From Flagellimonas beolgyonensis (GTDB lineage Bacteria; Bacteroidota; Bacteroidia; Flavobacteriales; Flavobacteriaceae): a DNA stretch of 64,000 nt. Under the pieces are notes generated by a model. It saw only the letters and a program-made list of their open reading frames with translations. It did not search any database and was not told where the DNA came from. The stretch is taken from assembly GCF_003992615.1 (NCBI RefSeq), contig NZ_RZMY01000017.1, positions 124,596-188,595 on the forward strand, given 5' to 3'. A program made the translations under genes and the position numbers. Below, one piece after another: positions 54,093 to 63,085 of the stretch; position 1 is the stretch's first letter; the number at the start of each line of letters is the position of its first letter.

Positions 54093-54395
54093 AGCTGCTT
54101 ATGAATGGATTAAAAAAACGCTTTTGGAAAACCGTCAAACAGGTTTCCGCTTTTCAAAGCGTAGCGTGAAAAAAAGGAAAGCGAGATGGAATCAGGCAAG
54201 CCCTGATTCGTATTGTGGTGTTTTTTTCCCGCTTATTTTCTGTATTGCTCATAGACATTAATGTTTTGAAGCACAAAATTATGTGGTGCTACACTTTTTA
54301 TATACCACATTCGTCAACTCAAAAGTGGCTTTTGTCAATTGATAGGCTGTATAACAGGATGTTGAGAATAGATTTACACCACAATACACACCACT
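54093..54395. other. Divergent gap before the mobilization genes (oriT candidate)
   Basis: 303 bp without a supported gene, next to the mobilization operon, the usual site of oriT. It contains IRs CGCTTT/AAAGCG and ATCAGG/CCTGAT, and a 12-bp perfect inverted pair (GTATTGTGGTGT at 54210-54221, ACACCACAATAC at 54375-54386). It also has TTCGTCAACTCAAA (54310-54323), repeated at 52993-53006. The nick site is not identifiable by eye. Confidence 0.45.
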
Positions 54396-55058
54396 ATGGG
54401 GTCAACTTATCACAATATTCGAGTTAACAAGATCAACAAGGACAATATCAAAAGGATGTCCAAAAGAGAAGGAAAAACAGAAACCGATTTTGTAAATCAA
54501 ATGATCTCTTTTGTGCATAAAACAGGCATTAATGTATACGAGGATGCTTCACCAAATTTTATGGATGCCCTATCCAAACATGATAAAAGGGTGATTTCAT
54601 TTTTAAAAAAAAGGGAGCAGGATTTTTTTGTGCCCATGCAAAAATCATTTCGTGAAATGATACGTGTCCATAATCTTACATTACAATCATTGGACATCCT
54701 CCACCCCGGAGAAATTGCCTTTAACGAAATGGGAAATAAGGAGGATAAAAAAGAGGAGAGACCAACGTTTGTAATCCCTCAAACCGATAGCCCAAAGTCT
54801 CTTGAAATCAAGCTTCCAAACGAGGCTGAAAAAAAGCTTGAAAGCAAGGTCGAAATCGATATGGTTTCTGCTTCAGAAAAGGAAGCCTTTTTAGATCGGA
54901 TAGAACGCGCCGAAAAGGAAAAGGAAGCCTTTGAAAAGGAGCTTACATATTTGCTGAAAAACATTGTTCCCAACAAGAGTATTTCAGGACCAAAATTCAC
55001 CTGTAATTTACCCCAAAAGGAGATTGATAGAATCAAACATTTGGTGGATGGTCATTAG
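54396..55058 (+). CDS. BfmA/BtgA-like mobilization protein
   Basis: 220 residues. The N-terminus TYHNIRVNKINKDNIKRMSK looks like a short ribbon-helix-helix type DNA-binding segment as in Bacteroides BfmA/BtgA accessory mobilization proteins, followed by a charged helical body with a coiled-coil stretch near 160-185 (AFLDRIERAEKEKEAFEKEL). Such proteins help the relaxase recognise oriT. It overlaps the next gene by 11 bp and is the first gene of the mobilization set. The family label is from general resemblance and gene order. Confidence 0.7.
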   Translation: MGSTYHNIRVNKINKDNIKRMSKREGKTETDFVNQMISFVHKTGINVYEDASPNFMDALSKHDKRVISFLKKREQDFFVPMQKSFREMIRVHNLTLQSLDILHPGEIAFNEMGNKEDKKEERPTFVIPQTDSPKSLEIKLPNEAEKKLESKVEIDMVSASEKEAFLDRIERAEKEKEAFEKELTYLLKNIVPNKSISGPKFTCNLPQKEIDRIKHLVDGH

Positions 55059-56262
55059 AGTGCACACACCAAATTCATCCGGGGGCAAAAATAGAGGATC
55101 AGTGGCCAATCTGGTCGAATATCTAGAAAAGGAAAATGCCGGAAAGGATGTCGAGGAAATGGAAGAATTTTTTAATAAAGATGGCGATTTTCATACGGCT
55201 GCAGAGGTTGAAAAGGCCATCGATAACAATAAAGGTAAATTGGCGAATAATGAGACCAAATTTTACATGATCACTGTAAATCCATCAAAGGCGGAGTTGG
55301 TGCATCTCATAAAGGCGAATAAAATTAATCAGGAAAGTAACATGAATCCGGATTTAAATTATGAGTATAAAAGTGTGGATTATGAATGGGCCTTTAAGGA
55401 ATATGTTAAGGAATTAATGGATAAATACGCCGAGAATTTCAATCGAAAGTTTGAAGATGGCCGACCATTGACAGGCGATGATATCCTATACTTTGCGAAA
55501 ATAGAACACGAACGCACGTATAAGCATGGAGAAAAGCGATTTGAAAGGGATATGAGCCATAACAAGTCGATTGAGAAAAGGATATATGAGATCCGAAGGG
55601 ACATCGATTCAATTTCGGATTCAGAAGAGAAAAAGATGAAACTTGCTGAAATCACATCTTTGGAAAATCGGTATATCCGAAACGATGATGGAACCATCAT
55701 CAAGGAGGGAGCGAAAAAGGACGGAAACAATCTACATGCCCATATCATTGTGAGCCGGATGGATAAAAGTCAAACCATGCGACTTTCCCCCATGGCCAAT
55801 CACAAACAAAGCAAAAACAAATTGAACGGTAAGGAAGTTTCCATTGGATTTAACCGGGACAATTTCGTTGCTGCCGGGGAAACCCTTTTCGATAAAAAAT
55901 TTGCATATGAACGACCTCCTGAATATCAATACAATTATTACAAGGAAGCCAAACAGATCAGGAGCCTTTCGAATGTGCTTCATTTAAGAAATCCAAAAGC
56001 GTTTGCAAAATTGGCCGTTAGGAGGGCCCTATCCGAAATGATCACAGATAAAACACTTCAAAAACAACTCGGCTATGTTATGAAGGATCCTAGAAAACTC
56101 CCTCAAAAGGCGTTGAATAAACTGGAAAACAAAGCGATTGAATCGGTGGTTAAAGCTTTGGGGGCTGGAGCCTATACAAATCCGGTCACCGCAGGGGTTC
56201 AAGTGGCCAAACAAGCCATTACCATTGCAACAAAAACCGTTTCAAAAGGCATGGGAATATGA
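55048..56262 (+). CDS. DUF5712 family relaxase-like mobilization protein
   Basis: 404 residues. It probably cuts and rejoins oriT DNA for transfer. A metal-binding HxH-type motif is seen as NNLHAHIIVSRMD (near residue 228), like the histidine triad of MobV/MobA-type relaxases, and an early helical domain carries NSSGGKNRGSVANLVEYLEK. The C-terminal part is Lys-rich with a hydrophobic tail (about 365-404). Catalytic Tyr candidates include YEYKSVDYEW and others; the real one is not assigned. I chose ATG 55048 (MVIRVHTPN) over the longer frame from 54964 because of an 11-bp overlap with the preceding gene. Confidence 0.75.
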   Translation: MVIRVHTPNSSGGKNRGSVANLVEYLEKENAGKDVEEMEEFFNKDGDFHTAAEVEKAIDNNKGKLANNETKFYMITVNPSKAELVHLIKANKINQESNMNPDLNYEYKSVDYEWAFKEYVKELMDKYAENFNRKFEDGRPLTGDDILYFAKIEHERTYKHGEKRFERDMSHNKSIEKRIYEIRRDIDSISDSEEKKMKLAEITSLENRYIRNDDGTIIKEGAKKDGNNLHAHIIVSRMDKSQTMRLSPMANHKQSKNKLNGKEVSIGFNRDNFVAAGETLFDKKFAYERPPEYQYNYYKEAKQIRSLSNVLHLRNPKAFAKLAVRRALSEMITDKTLQKQLGYVMKDPRKLPQKALNKLENKAIESVVKALGAGAYTNPVTAGVQVAKQAITIATKTVSKGMGI

Positions 56263-56280
56263 GGTAGGAAACAAATTTTT

Positions 56281-56306
56281 TATCAAATAATCATTAATAC
56301 TCGTCA
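56281..56306 (+). promoter_or_regulatory. Dispersed bipartite motif, copy c (in the leader of the coupling-protein gene)
   Basis: TATCAAATAATCA, 5 bp, ACTCGTCA, ending 7 bp before the ATG at 56314. This copy is a clear 5' leader, which suggests regulation of the transfer genes. Confidence 0.6.
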
Positions 56307-56313
56307 CTAAAAA

Positions 56314-57939
56314 ATGAAGATTATAGATGCATTTCTTAATGCCTCACAAGAAACCCAAATGATTATTTTGGGAATCAATCTAATAGTAGCCATTCTGTTG
56401 GGAATAGTTATGAAAGCAGGTAATTGGATGATTACCCTGATTGCTTCCCTGGTCATTTATTTTCTGCTTTTTTATCTATTGGGATATTTGGGATCCTCTT
56501 TACCCATCACCTACTTTTTGGTACTTTACGTGACGCCATCAGCTGTTTTAGGTGTAGTGGCCATGTTCGTTATCCAAGCTTCTAGTGGATCAAGTGAACC
56601 CAAAACAGGTAATGTGTTCGATGTGGCTATTCCCTATAATGGAAACAAAAGGCTCTTGGTGAACATTAAACGTGGAGTCAGTGTACAAGGAGCTGCGGGA
56701 AGTGGTAAAACGGCATCGGTTGCAGGGCATATTCTAAAATCTATGGGGGAGCGCAATGTTCCGGCCCTTGTCTATGATTATAAAAATTTCGAATTGGTGG
56801 AAGTGGTCCAATGGTTCTATCGAGAAAGCACTATTCCGATACACGCTTTTGCCCCCCATGACCCCGATAAAAGTATTTTTTTAAACCCAATTGATCCTGC
56901 CATATTGAAAAAAGATGAGGATGTTTCCTTGATGTGTAAGTGTATCGTGCAAAACATAATGGCCAAAGACAATAAAGTGGGCGATAATTTTTTTGTCCAG
57001 GCGGCAGAAGGTGCCATTATTGGTGCGATTTATGTTCTTCGAGACAAATACCCCCATTTTTGTTCTTTCCCTTATTTGGCGGGTATTTTTCTGACCAAGG
57101 AAGCGGATGAATTGGTGGAGTTTATAGAACTGAGTCCAGCGGCAAGCGTACATGCCCGGGCTTTTTTGGACGGTAAGGATTCCGAAAAGCAAATGGCGGG
57201 TGTGAAAGCTTCACTTAGTAACGCTTTTCGGGTTTTTGCCGTACCGAATATTTTCTATTGTATGCAGAAAAACACCATTGGACTAAACATCAACAACAAG
57301 GACAATCTTTCTTTACTGTGCTTGGTCAACATTCCAAAATATGATGAAATATACTCCCCGATATTATCCATTGTGACCCAAGCCGTGATTTCGTCAATGA
57401 GCGAAAGGAACCAGGAACCCTCATACATTTTGTTGGATGAAGCGCCCACCTTGCGCATCAATCGAATAGGGAAAGTTCCGGCCACCATGCGAAGTTTCGA
57501 TATTGCGACCATTTATATGTTACAGGATAAAGTTCAGGCACAGGTGCAAATGGGCCTAGATAAAATGAAGGAAGTATTGGCCAACCTTTCCACCTTGTTT
57601 TTTGGGAAGACCAACGACCCTGATACAGCCAAATTCTTCGAAAGTTACTTTGAAACCATCAAGATCAAAACAAAGAGCACCAGTAAAAAGGCTGGATGGG
57701 GTGGTGCCGACCGAAGAATCTCAGAAGCGGAAAAAGATGAAAAGAAACACAAGAGCTTTGAAATGTTCAAGAGGTCTGCTGGGGAGTTTTTTGTTTTCAA
57801 TGAAAAGGGAGAGAATTATGATGCAAAAATAAGATTACCCGAATTGAACCCCATGGAATACAAGGCGATAAACATTACTACCCAAAGAGAAATCCAAAGC
57901 TTTTTTGAATTGGTGCTTAAACAGGCCAAAGAACTGTAA
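56314..57939 (+). CDS. VirD4/TraG-like type IV coupling ATPase
   Basis: 541 residues. It links the relaxase-DNA complex to the secretion channel and drives transfer. Two or three N-terminal transmembrane segments (about 14-90) precede the ATPase domain: Walker A in VQGAAGSGKTASVAGHIL (about 124-141) and Walker B in SYILLDEAPTLRI (about 369-381), then the TraM-recognition/coupling region (NRIGKVPATMRS). The C-terminus is Lys/Glu rich. It follows the relaxase-like gene by 51 bp and carries motif copy c in its leader. Confidence 0.85.
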   Translation: MKIIDAFLNASQETQMIILGINLIVAILLGIVMKAGNWMITLIASLVIYFLLFYLLGYLGSSLPITYFLVLYVTPSAVLGVVAMFVIQASSGSSEPKTGNVFDVAIPYNGNKRLLVNIKRGVSVQGAAGSGKTASVAGHILKSMGERNVPALVYDYKNFELVEVVQWFYRESTIPIHAFAPHDPDKSIFLNPIDPAILKKDEDVSLMCKCIVQNIMAKDNKVGDNFFVQAAEGAIIGAIYVLRDKYPHFCSFPYLAGIFLTKEADELVEFIELSPAASVHARAFLDGKDSEKQMAGVKASLSNAFRVFAVPNIFYCMQKNTIGLNINNKDNLSLLCLVNIPKYDEIYSPILSIVTQAVISSMSERNQEPSYILLDEAPTLRINRIGKVPATMRSFDIATIYMLQDKVQAQVQMGLDKMKEVLANLSTLFFGKTNDPDTAKFFESYFETIKIKTKSTSKKAGWGGADRRISEAEKDEKKHKSFEMFKRSAGEFFVFNEKGENYDAKIRLPELNPMEYKAINITTQREIQSFFELVLKQAKEL

Positions 57940-57976
57940 ACGAAAAGTATATGGAATAAAATTTATATTTTCAACA

Positions 57977-57989
57977 CATCAAATAATCA
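57977..57989 (+). promoter_or_regulatory. Dispersed motif, copy d, first half
   Basis: CATCAAATAATCA about 50 bp before the traE start (58040). The second half ACTCGTCA lies at 58070-58077 inside traE, 80 bp on, wider than in the other copies. Confidence 0.4.
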
Positions 57990-58039
57990 TTTTAAAATGC
58001 AAAGCATGCCCCGAATCAATAATTTAAATTTTAACCTAC

Positions 58040-58354
58040 ATGAAAAATGTAACGACCTTCGGGTCAAAAACTCGTCAATTGCTGCTAGGTGCTTTCCTAT
58101 TGGCATCCTCTCCCATTTTTGCCATGGTCGACCTTGGTATTAAAGAAGCCGCCCAAGATTTATTAGATCAAGTTAAGGAAGCTGCCCCATACATCATTGG
58201 ATTGGTGTTTTTGGTCGCAGCCGTATTCAATATTGGGAAAATTACCGGGGGTGATCGCGATTACAAAGGCTTCTTTGTTGGAATCGGCCTATGGATTTTA
58301 GGTGTGGTCATGTTGGGGGCCATATTCAATTTCCTGGTTTCCTACTCCTTCTAG
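58040..58354 (+). CDS. traE: TraE (VirB2-like) conjugal transfer pilin-type protein
   Basis: 104 residues. An N-terminal signal-like segment (LLLGAFLLASSPIFAM) is followed by a short polar region and two transmembrane helices (about 50-68 and 80-100) around a GD-R loop (KITGGDRDYKG), the layout of DUF4134/TraE of Bacteroidota conjugative elements, which correspond to the VirB2 pilin. It is the first gene of the transfer run traE-F-G-I-J-K-M. Confidence 0.8.
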   Translation: MKNVTTFGSKTRQLLLGAFLLASSPIFAMVDLGIKEAAQDLLDQVKEAAPYIIGLVFLVAAVFNIGKITGGDRDYKGFFVGIGLWILGVVMLGAIFNFLVSYSF

Positions 58355-58355
58355 T

Positions 58356-58673
58356 TTGAGCCTGGAACACCGGGACAAACAACGATTAAAAGTAGAAAAG
58401 GGCCTCGAAAGGCAAGCCACCATCCTAGGGTTTCGACTGCCTTACCTTGGTATTTTCGGGGCTCTTTTTTTGCTTTCCCTGATCCCATTGATGGGCGGGG
58501 TGTCCTTTAACGCCGTAGTTTTTGCCATTATTATCGACACCAGTGGCTTCATGTTCATCAAATATGCCGATGACCATAATCTTCTCGACAAGCTCTCGCC
58601 TGTCTCAATTCCCAAGATTCTTATAAACGACCTGTACAAAAAGCTGAAAAGTGGACCAAATCAATCTAAGTGA
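58356..58673 (+). CDS. traF: TraF (VirB3-like) conjugal transfer membrane protein
   Basis: 105 residues. A basic N-terminus precedes two adjacent transmembrane helices (about 30-75: LGIFGALFLLSLIPLMGG and NAVVFAIIIDTSGFMFIKY), typical of DUF4133/TraF, the VirB3 counterpart. No ATG lies in frame after traE; TTG at 58356 is the best start (1 bp after the traE stop), since the ATG at 58302 would overlap traE by 53 bp. It overlaps the following VirB4 gene by 23 bp. Confidence 0.75.
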   Translation: MSLEHRDKQRLKVEKGLERQATILGFRLPYLGIFGALFLLSLIPLMGGVSFNAVVFAIIIDTSGFMFIKYADDHNLLDKLSPVSIPKILINDLYKKLKSGPNQSK

Positions 58674-61086
58674 ATACTATCCCATACTTTCCATAAGAGA
58701 CAATATCATCTTATCCAATAATGGAGACATCATTTTGTGTTATGCGCTTGATCTTCCAGAGATATTTACGCTTTCACCTGACGATTATCTAAATATCCAT
58801 GATTTTTGGTATCGGACCATTAAATACCTTCCGGCCCATACATTTGTCCACAAACAGGATGTTTTTTTAAGGCAACAATACCAAGGCAATGAATTGCCCG
58901 AGGATACTTTTTTGCAACAATCAACCAAGTACCATTTTCAAAGTAGGCCGTTTATCTCACATTTGGCCTATCTGTTCATTGGATATTCCCCCAAAGGCAC
59001 CTTAAATCAGAACGGGATTCAAAACCCTTTTAAAAGTGTTCCCAACAAGAAAAAATTATTGGAGGAATTTGAAAGGGACAACTCTTTTATTTCGGAAGTG
59101 ACCAAAAGCATTGAGTTTTTGAACAGTTCCAAATATGTCAAGGCACACCCCGTCCATGAAGATGAAATCCACACCTTGATACAGAGCTATTATAATGGTT
59201 TTGACCCGGATAAATATGTGGATACTTCCATGGATGAAAAAGTGGGAACAAAAGGAGGAAGCTACAATACCATTGGGGTAGGCAATAGGAGGGTGGGCGT
59301 GTTCACCCTAAATGACATCAAACAGTTTCCGGATTATGTGGACATCTATAAATTGGATAACGACTACAGCAGTAAGAAATTCAAGATTTTCAAAGGAGCT
59401 TCGGATGATTTTGGCTTTAAAATGCCCTTTGATCATATATACAACCAGGTTATTTTCATTGATGATCATTCCGAACATAAAAAACAACTGGAAAGTCGTA
59501 AGGAACACTTGGTCGGGGCCAAAGGTTTTGGTACAGATAACAAAACGGCAGCCGAAAGTTTGACCGAGTATTTGGAAGAACTTTCCAAGGATGAAAGCAA
59601 AAAGATTGTCCGGGGCCATTCCAATATCATTTACTACGCAGACAATGAAAATGAATTTGAAACTTTCACCAATATAATATCCACAGTATATCGAAGTCTG
59701 GATTACAAACCCCATTATCCCAATAAAAAAGCCTTACAAGAGATATATCTTAAATCTGTTTTTCCTTACACATCAACCTTAAGCAACAACAACCTATTTC
59801 GGACAGAACTACAAATAGCCCTTTCCCTGTTCCTTAATATCACCTCTTACAAATCAGATGATGATGGCGTGGTGTTTTCGGACCGCATTTTCAATATTCC
59901 CATCAAAAGGGATATTAGGGATGAAGCCAAAAAACGTATCAAAGCTTGGAACTTTTTCATATTTGCCCCGACCGGCGAAGGAAAGTCCGTTTTGGCGCAA
60001 CACATTTTCAGACAACTCAATGAGCAGGGTAAAAAATTGGTCATTTTTGATATTGGGGGGTCTTTCAAAAAACTATCCTATCTCGTACCCAAGGATAAAT
60101 GTATTTTCTTTTCCTACGAGCACGGCCAGCCCCTTGGTTTAAATCCCTTTCAGATTGAAAATATATCCGAACTGAACAGCGAGAAACAAAATTCCCTTGC
60201 TGACTTTGTATTCAATCTTTGGTATCCAGACAAGAATCCAGAAAATAGTGACCGGACCCTATTGATTAAACTGTTGCACACCTATTATATCAATGTGGGC
60301 CAAAACCATTCATTTCCCAGTTTCTACAATTTCTTAAAGGCCAATCGCAGTTCCCTTTTGGAAAAACTGGGTATTGATAATCGCTTTTTTGATTTGGATT
60401 CTTTTTTGCTCATGACGGATAAATATGTGACGGGTGAGTACAGCTTCCTTTTTGATACCGCCGAAGACTTTAGTGATAAACTCCAGGACAAAGATTTGGT
60501 GATATTTGAATTTGAAAAGGCCAACAACAATGTGGTTTTGCTTTCCCTGTTGCTCCAATTGGGCAATGAGGCCGTGGACAAAATTATTTTGGAAGACCGT
60601 AGTATCGATGGGGTCGTTTTCTATGACGAGTTGGCAAAGTTCATAAAGGATGATAGTATTCGGAACAGGGTTACGCATTACTATCAAACCAACCGTAAAC
60701 ACTCGGCTTCTGTGGGGACTGCTTTACAAACGCCCGAACAGCTGCCGGAAGGCCCGGACACCAATGCCATGATCGAGAATTCCCAAGTGGTGTATATCCT
60801 TCACAATGAAAAGGGGTATGAGCCCATAGTTAGGCGTTTCAATCTTTCCGAACACCAACATAACATCTTGAAATCCATTACCCCCAACTTAAAGGCAAAA
60901 AACCCGTATACAGAATTTGCCTTGATCATTGGAAGGGATATTTGGGTCATGCGCCTGGAACTTTCCAAAGAAGCCTTCTATGCCTATCAAACTGATGGCA
61001 AGGAGTATGAAGCTATAATGAAACTCTATGATGAACATCAAAATATGGAGGAGGCCATCAACCAATTCATTCAAATGAAAACATAA
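58651..61086 (+). CDS. traG: TraG (VirB4-like) conjugation ATPase
   Basis: 811 residues, GTG start. The energising ATPase of the secretion channel. Walker A is seen as FAPTGEGKSVLAQHIF (about residues 438-453) and Walker B as GVVFYDELAKF (about 653-663), with the sequence between them and a C-terminal TraG-type arm. An N-terminal domain (about 1-400) of mixed strands and helices is typical. It overlaps traF by 23 bp. Confidence 0.88.
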   Translation: MDQINLSEYYPILSIRDNIILSNNGDIILCYALDLPEIFTLSPDDYLNIHDFWYRTIKYLPAHTFVHKQDVFLRQQYQGNELPEDTFLQQSTKYHFQSRPFISHLAYLFIGYSPKGTLNQNGIQNPFKSVPNKKKLLEEFERDNSFISEVTKSIEFLNSSKYVKAHPVHEDEIHTLIQSYYNGFDPDKYVDTSMDEKVGTKGGSYNTIGVGNRRVGVFTLNDIKQFPDYVDIYKLDNDYSSKKFKIFKGASDDFGFKMPFDHIYNQVIFIDDHSEHKKQLESRKEHLVGAKGFGTDNKTAAESLTEYLEELSKDESKKIVRGHSNIIYYADNENEFETFTNIISTVYRSLDYKPHYPNKKALQEIYLKSVFPYTSTLSNNNLFRTELQIALSLFLNITSYKSDDDGVVFSDRIFNIPIKRDIRDEAKKRIKAWNFFIFAPTGEGKSVLAQHIFRQLNEQGKKLVIFDIGGSFKKLSYLVPKDKCIFFSYEHGQPLGLNPFQIENISELNSEKQNSLADFVFNLWYPDKNPENSDRTLLIKLLHTYYINVGQNHSFPSFYNFLKANRSSLLEKLGIDNRFFDLDSFLLMTDKYVTGEYSFLFDTAEDFSDKLQDKDLVIFEFEKANNNVVLLSLLLQLGNEAVDKIILEDRSIDGVVFYDELAKFIKDDSIRNRVTHYYQTNRKHSASVGTALQTPEQLPEGPDTNAMIENSQVVYILHNEKGYEPIVRRFNLSEHQHNILKSITPNLKAKNPYTEFALIIGRDIWVMRLELSKEAFYAYQTDGKEYEAIMKLYDEHQNMEEAINQFIQMKT

Positions 61087-61096
61087 AACTCTTTAA

Positions 61097-61129
61097 ATCA
61101 AGTAATCATGAATTTTAAATCACTCGTCA
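61097..61129 (+). promoter_or_regulatory. Dispersed motif, copy e, overlapping the traI start
   Basis: ATCAAGTAATCA (one change) then ACTCGTCA after 13 bp; the traI ATG at 61108 lies inside the motif. Coding constraint on one half may explain the variation. Confidence 0.45.
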
Positions 61130-61671
61130 CCCTTTTTATTAGCCTTTCCTGTTTTTGGGGAAGATCGCAGTTAGTGGTCAATGACCCCCAAACCAATGCC
61201 ACACTGCTAAAACAAATTGCCCAAAGCGTAAAAACTGTGGAGCAAACTACCAAAACGGTTTCCTTATTGAAGGAAACCAAGGAAATGTATGACAATATCA
61301 ATTCGGCATTTCAAACGCTGGACTATATCTCAGATATGTCTAGGACAACCACCCAAATCCTTGAAAACTCTGGAAAATTTTTACAGGAGATTCAAGGAAC
61401 CAACATGTTTTCAAATAAGGAAATGGCCACCATTTCATCCCAATTTTCAAAGGCAATGACCTCTAGCAATTCAGTACTGAAGGTGGCTAATGATTTATTG
61501 AAGGGAGGCATTTTTAAAATGAATGATGCCGAACGTTTGACATTGCTCAAGGAATCCAAGAAAGAACTTAATGAAGCTTTGGTGGATACTCGGATAGTAC
61601 GACAAAAATACCTGCGGATTGCCGAGCGCCGAGCACTTCGTAAATATTTCTCCACCCATAAAGAAAAGTAA
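61108..61671 (+). CDS. traI: TraI-like (DUF4141) periplasmic conjugation protein
   Basis: 187 residues. A signal peptide (about 1-21, ending GRSQ) leads to a helical protein whose opening LVVNDPQTNATLLKQIAQ matches the VxDP start of DUF4141/TraI in CTnDOT-type elements, possibly the VirB5-like component. The rest is coiled-coil-prone with a basic C-terminus. It lies 21 bp after traG and 2 bp before traJ. Confidence 0.72.
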   Translation: MNFKSLVTLFISLSCFWGRSQLVVNDPQTNATLLKQIAQSVKTVEQTTKTVSLLKETKEMYDNINSAFQTLDYISDMSRTTTQILENSGKFLQEIQGTNMFSNKEMATISSQFSKAMTSSNSVLKVANDLLKGGIFKMNDAERLTLLKESKKELNEALVDTRIVRQKYLRIAERRALRKYFSTHKEK

Positions 61672-61673
61672 CA

Positions 61674-62465
61674 ATGGATATAAGCTATGATGTTTTGCTG
61701 GCTCTATATCAACAATTTTTTGAAGAAGAGCTCCACCTTAAAGATTTAACCAATGTGCTAAAAATATTAGCCATTGCTTTTTTCTTAATAAATGCATATA
61801 CCAATATGTTTTCTAAAATGACCGATAGGTTTGGGACTACCAAATTGCCTTTTAACGAAAAGCAATTTTTTAGTTCCCTGTTCATGGTTATGGTCATTGT
61901 TTTCTATGATAAACTTCTAAACTTTTTAGACACCCTTTTGTTGGGAATGGATGAAGCTTACAGTAAATTTTCTCCTTTGGACTTTGCACCACCTGAAGAA
62001 GAAATTAAGAAAGAGGACGAAGCTGATGTTTGGGCCATTTTGAAGTTGGCAGGATCTCATTTCATTCAATTTATGACTGATCCATCCTATATCGTTTTAC
62101 TGCTCCTTAAAGGACTGGCATGGATAATAGATACTGCTATTTATGCTGTTTTTCTTATGGAGCGATTCTTCTTTATTGGTCTTCTAAAAGTGTTGGGAGC
62201 CATTGCAATTGTCTTGGCTGTTTTTGAAAAGTTTAGGGACCTTTTTTACAAATGGCTTAAACTGTACATTGCCATATATCTATTGATATTTCCATTTTTC
62301 CTAATCTTGGGTTTTACCGCTTTTATTTTTGATGCATTTGAACAAAATGCCGATATGCCACTTTTGGGAAATACAATACAAGTTACAGTTTTAAGCATTA
62401 TGATTTGGCTTAAACTCCGTCTCTTCAAGAAATCTTACGACATCGTCTACAAACTATTTACTTAA
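61674..62465 (+). CDS. traJ: TraJ (VirB6-like) polytopic conjugation protein
   Basis: 263 residues with about five to six hydrophobic helices (for example about 25-43, 64-85, 135-160, 165-185, 195-220, 235-252). Such proteins form the inner-membrane part of the channel. Identification rests on size, topology and its place between TraI and TraK in this family of elements. An acidic loop (PPEEEIKKEDEADVW) lies near residue 106. Confidence 0.75.
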   Translation: MDISYDVLLALYQQFFEEELHLKDLTNVLKILAIAFFLINAYTNMFSKMTDRFGTTKLPFNEKQFFSSLFMVMVIVFYDKLLNFLDTLLLGMDEAYSKFSPLDFAPPEEEIKKEDEADVWAILKLAGSHFIQFMTDPSYIVLLLLKGLAWIIDTAIYAVFLMERFFFIGLLKVLGAIAIVLAVFEKFRDLFYKWLKLYIAIYLLIFPFFLILGFTAFIFDAFEQNADMPLLGNTIQVTVLSIMIWLKLRLFKKSYDIVYKLFT

Positions 62466-62476
62466 ACCCATTAATC

Positions 62477-63085
62477 ATGGAAGTAGTAAAAACCAATATT
62501 TATAAGCAATTAAAACGGAGCAATCTTATTGTTTGGGCCGTTGTTATTTGCTCTGGACTTGTTTCCATTTTTGCCATTTGGACCGTGCAAAAGGTATCTG
62601 CCAATGCTGAGCGTTATGTGTATACCATTTCTTCTGATGAACAACTGCTTCCCCTGGAACAAATAGAGAAAAAGGAGGTGCAGGAAATTTACCGAAAATC
62701 CCATGTGAAATTGTTTCTCGAGCATTTCTATGGCTATGATCAGTGGAATTATAAAAGAAGAATAGAAAAGGCCCTTTGGCTCATTGATGAAGACGGCAAG
62801 GAGCTCTATAATTTCTACCGACAGGATGGCCATTTCAATCGGATGGTCCAAACAACTTCAAGTCAATCCATTTTAGATATAAACCCACAGTTTGATGCTG
62901 ATGGTAATTTCCAGGTTTCCGCGATTATACAAATCAACAAGGTCAATCAAGAAGTGCCCAAAGAATATCTCTTGACCGCAAGGGGAAAACTCAAAAAAGT
63001 TGCAGAGCATTATCCTCTAAACCCTTATGGATATGTGATTACCAATTATAAAGAAATCAATAAAAAATTAGTTGAACATGAATGA
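62477..63085 (+). CDS. traK: TraK (VirB8-like) conjugation protein
   Basis: 202 residues. One N-terminal transmembrane segment (about 19-39, VWAVVICSGLVSIFAIWTV) and a mixed alpha/beta periplasmic domain follow (about 45-202), the layout of VirB8/TraK. The N-terminal leader MEVVKTNIYKQLKRSN is characteristic of TraK in these elements. It starts 11 bp after traJ, and its final codons overlap traM. Confidence 0.8.
   Translation: MEVVKTNIYKQLKRSNLIVWAVVICSGLVSIFAIWTVQKVSANAERYVYTISSDEQLLPLEQIEKKEVQEIYRKSHVKLFLEHFYGYDQWNYKRRIEKALWLIDEDGKELYNFYRQDGHFNRMVQTTSSQSILDINPQFDADGNFQVSAIIQINKVNQEVPKEYLLTARGKLKKVAEHYPLNPYGYVITNYKEINKKLVEHE

Noticed and set aside
54964..55047. N-terminal extension of the relaxase-like gene from 54964
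   Set aside because: It overlaps the preceding gene by 95 bp and adds no family sequence; the ATG at 55048 gives a normal 11-bp overlap.
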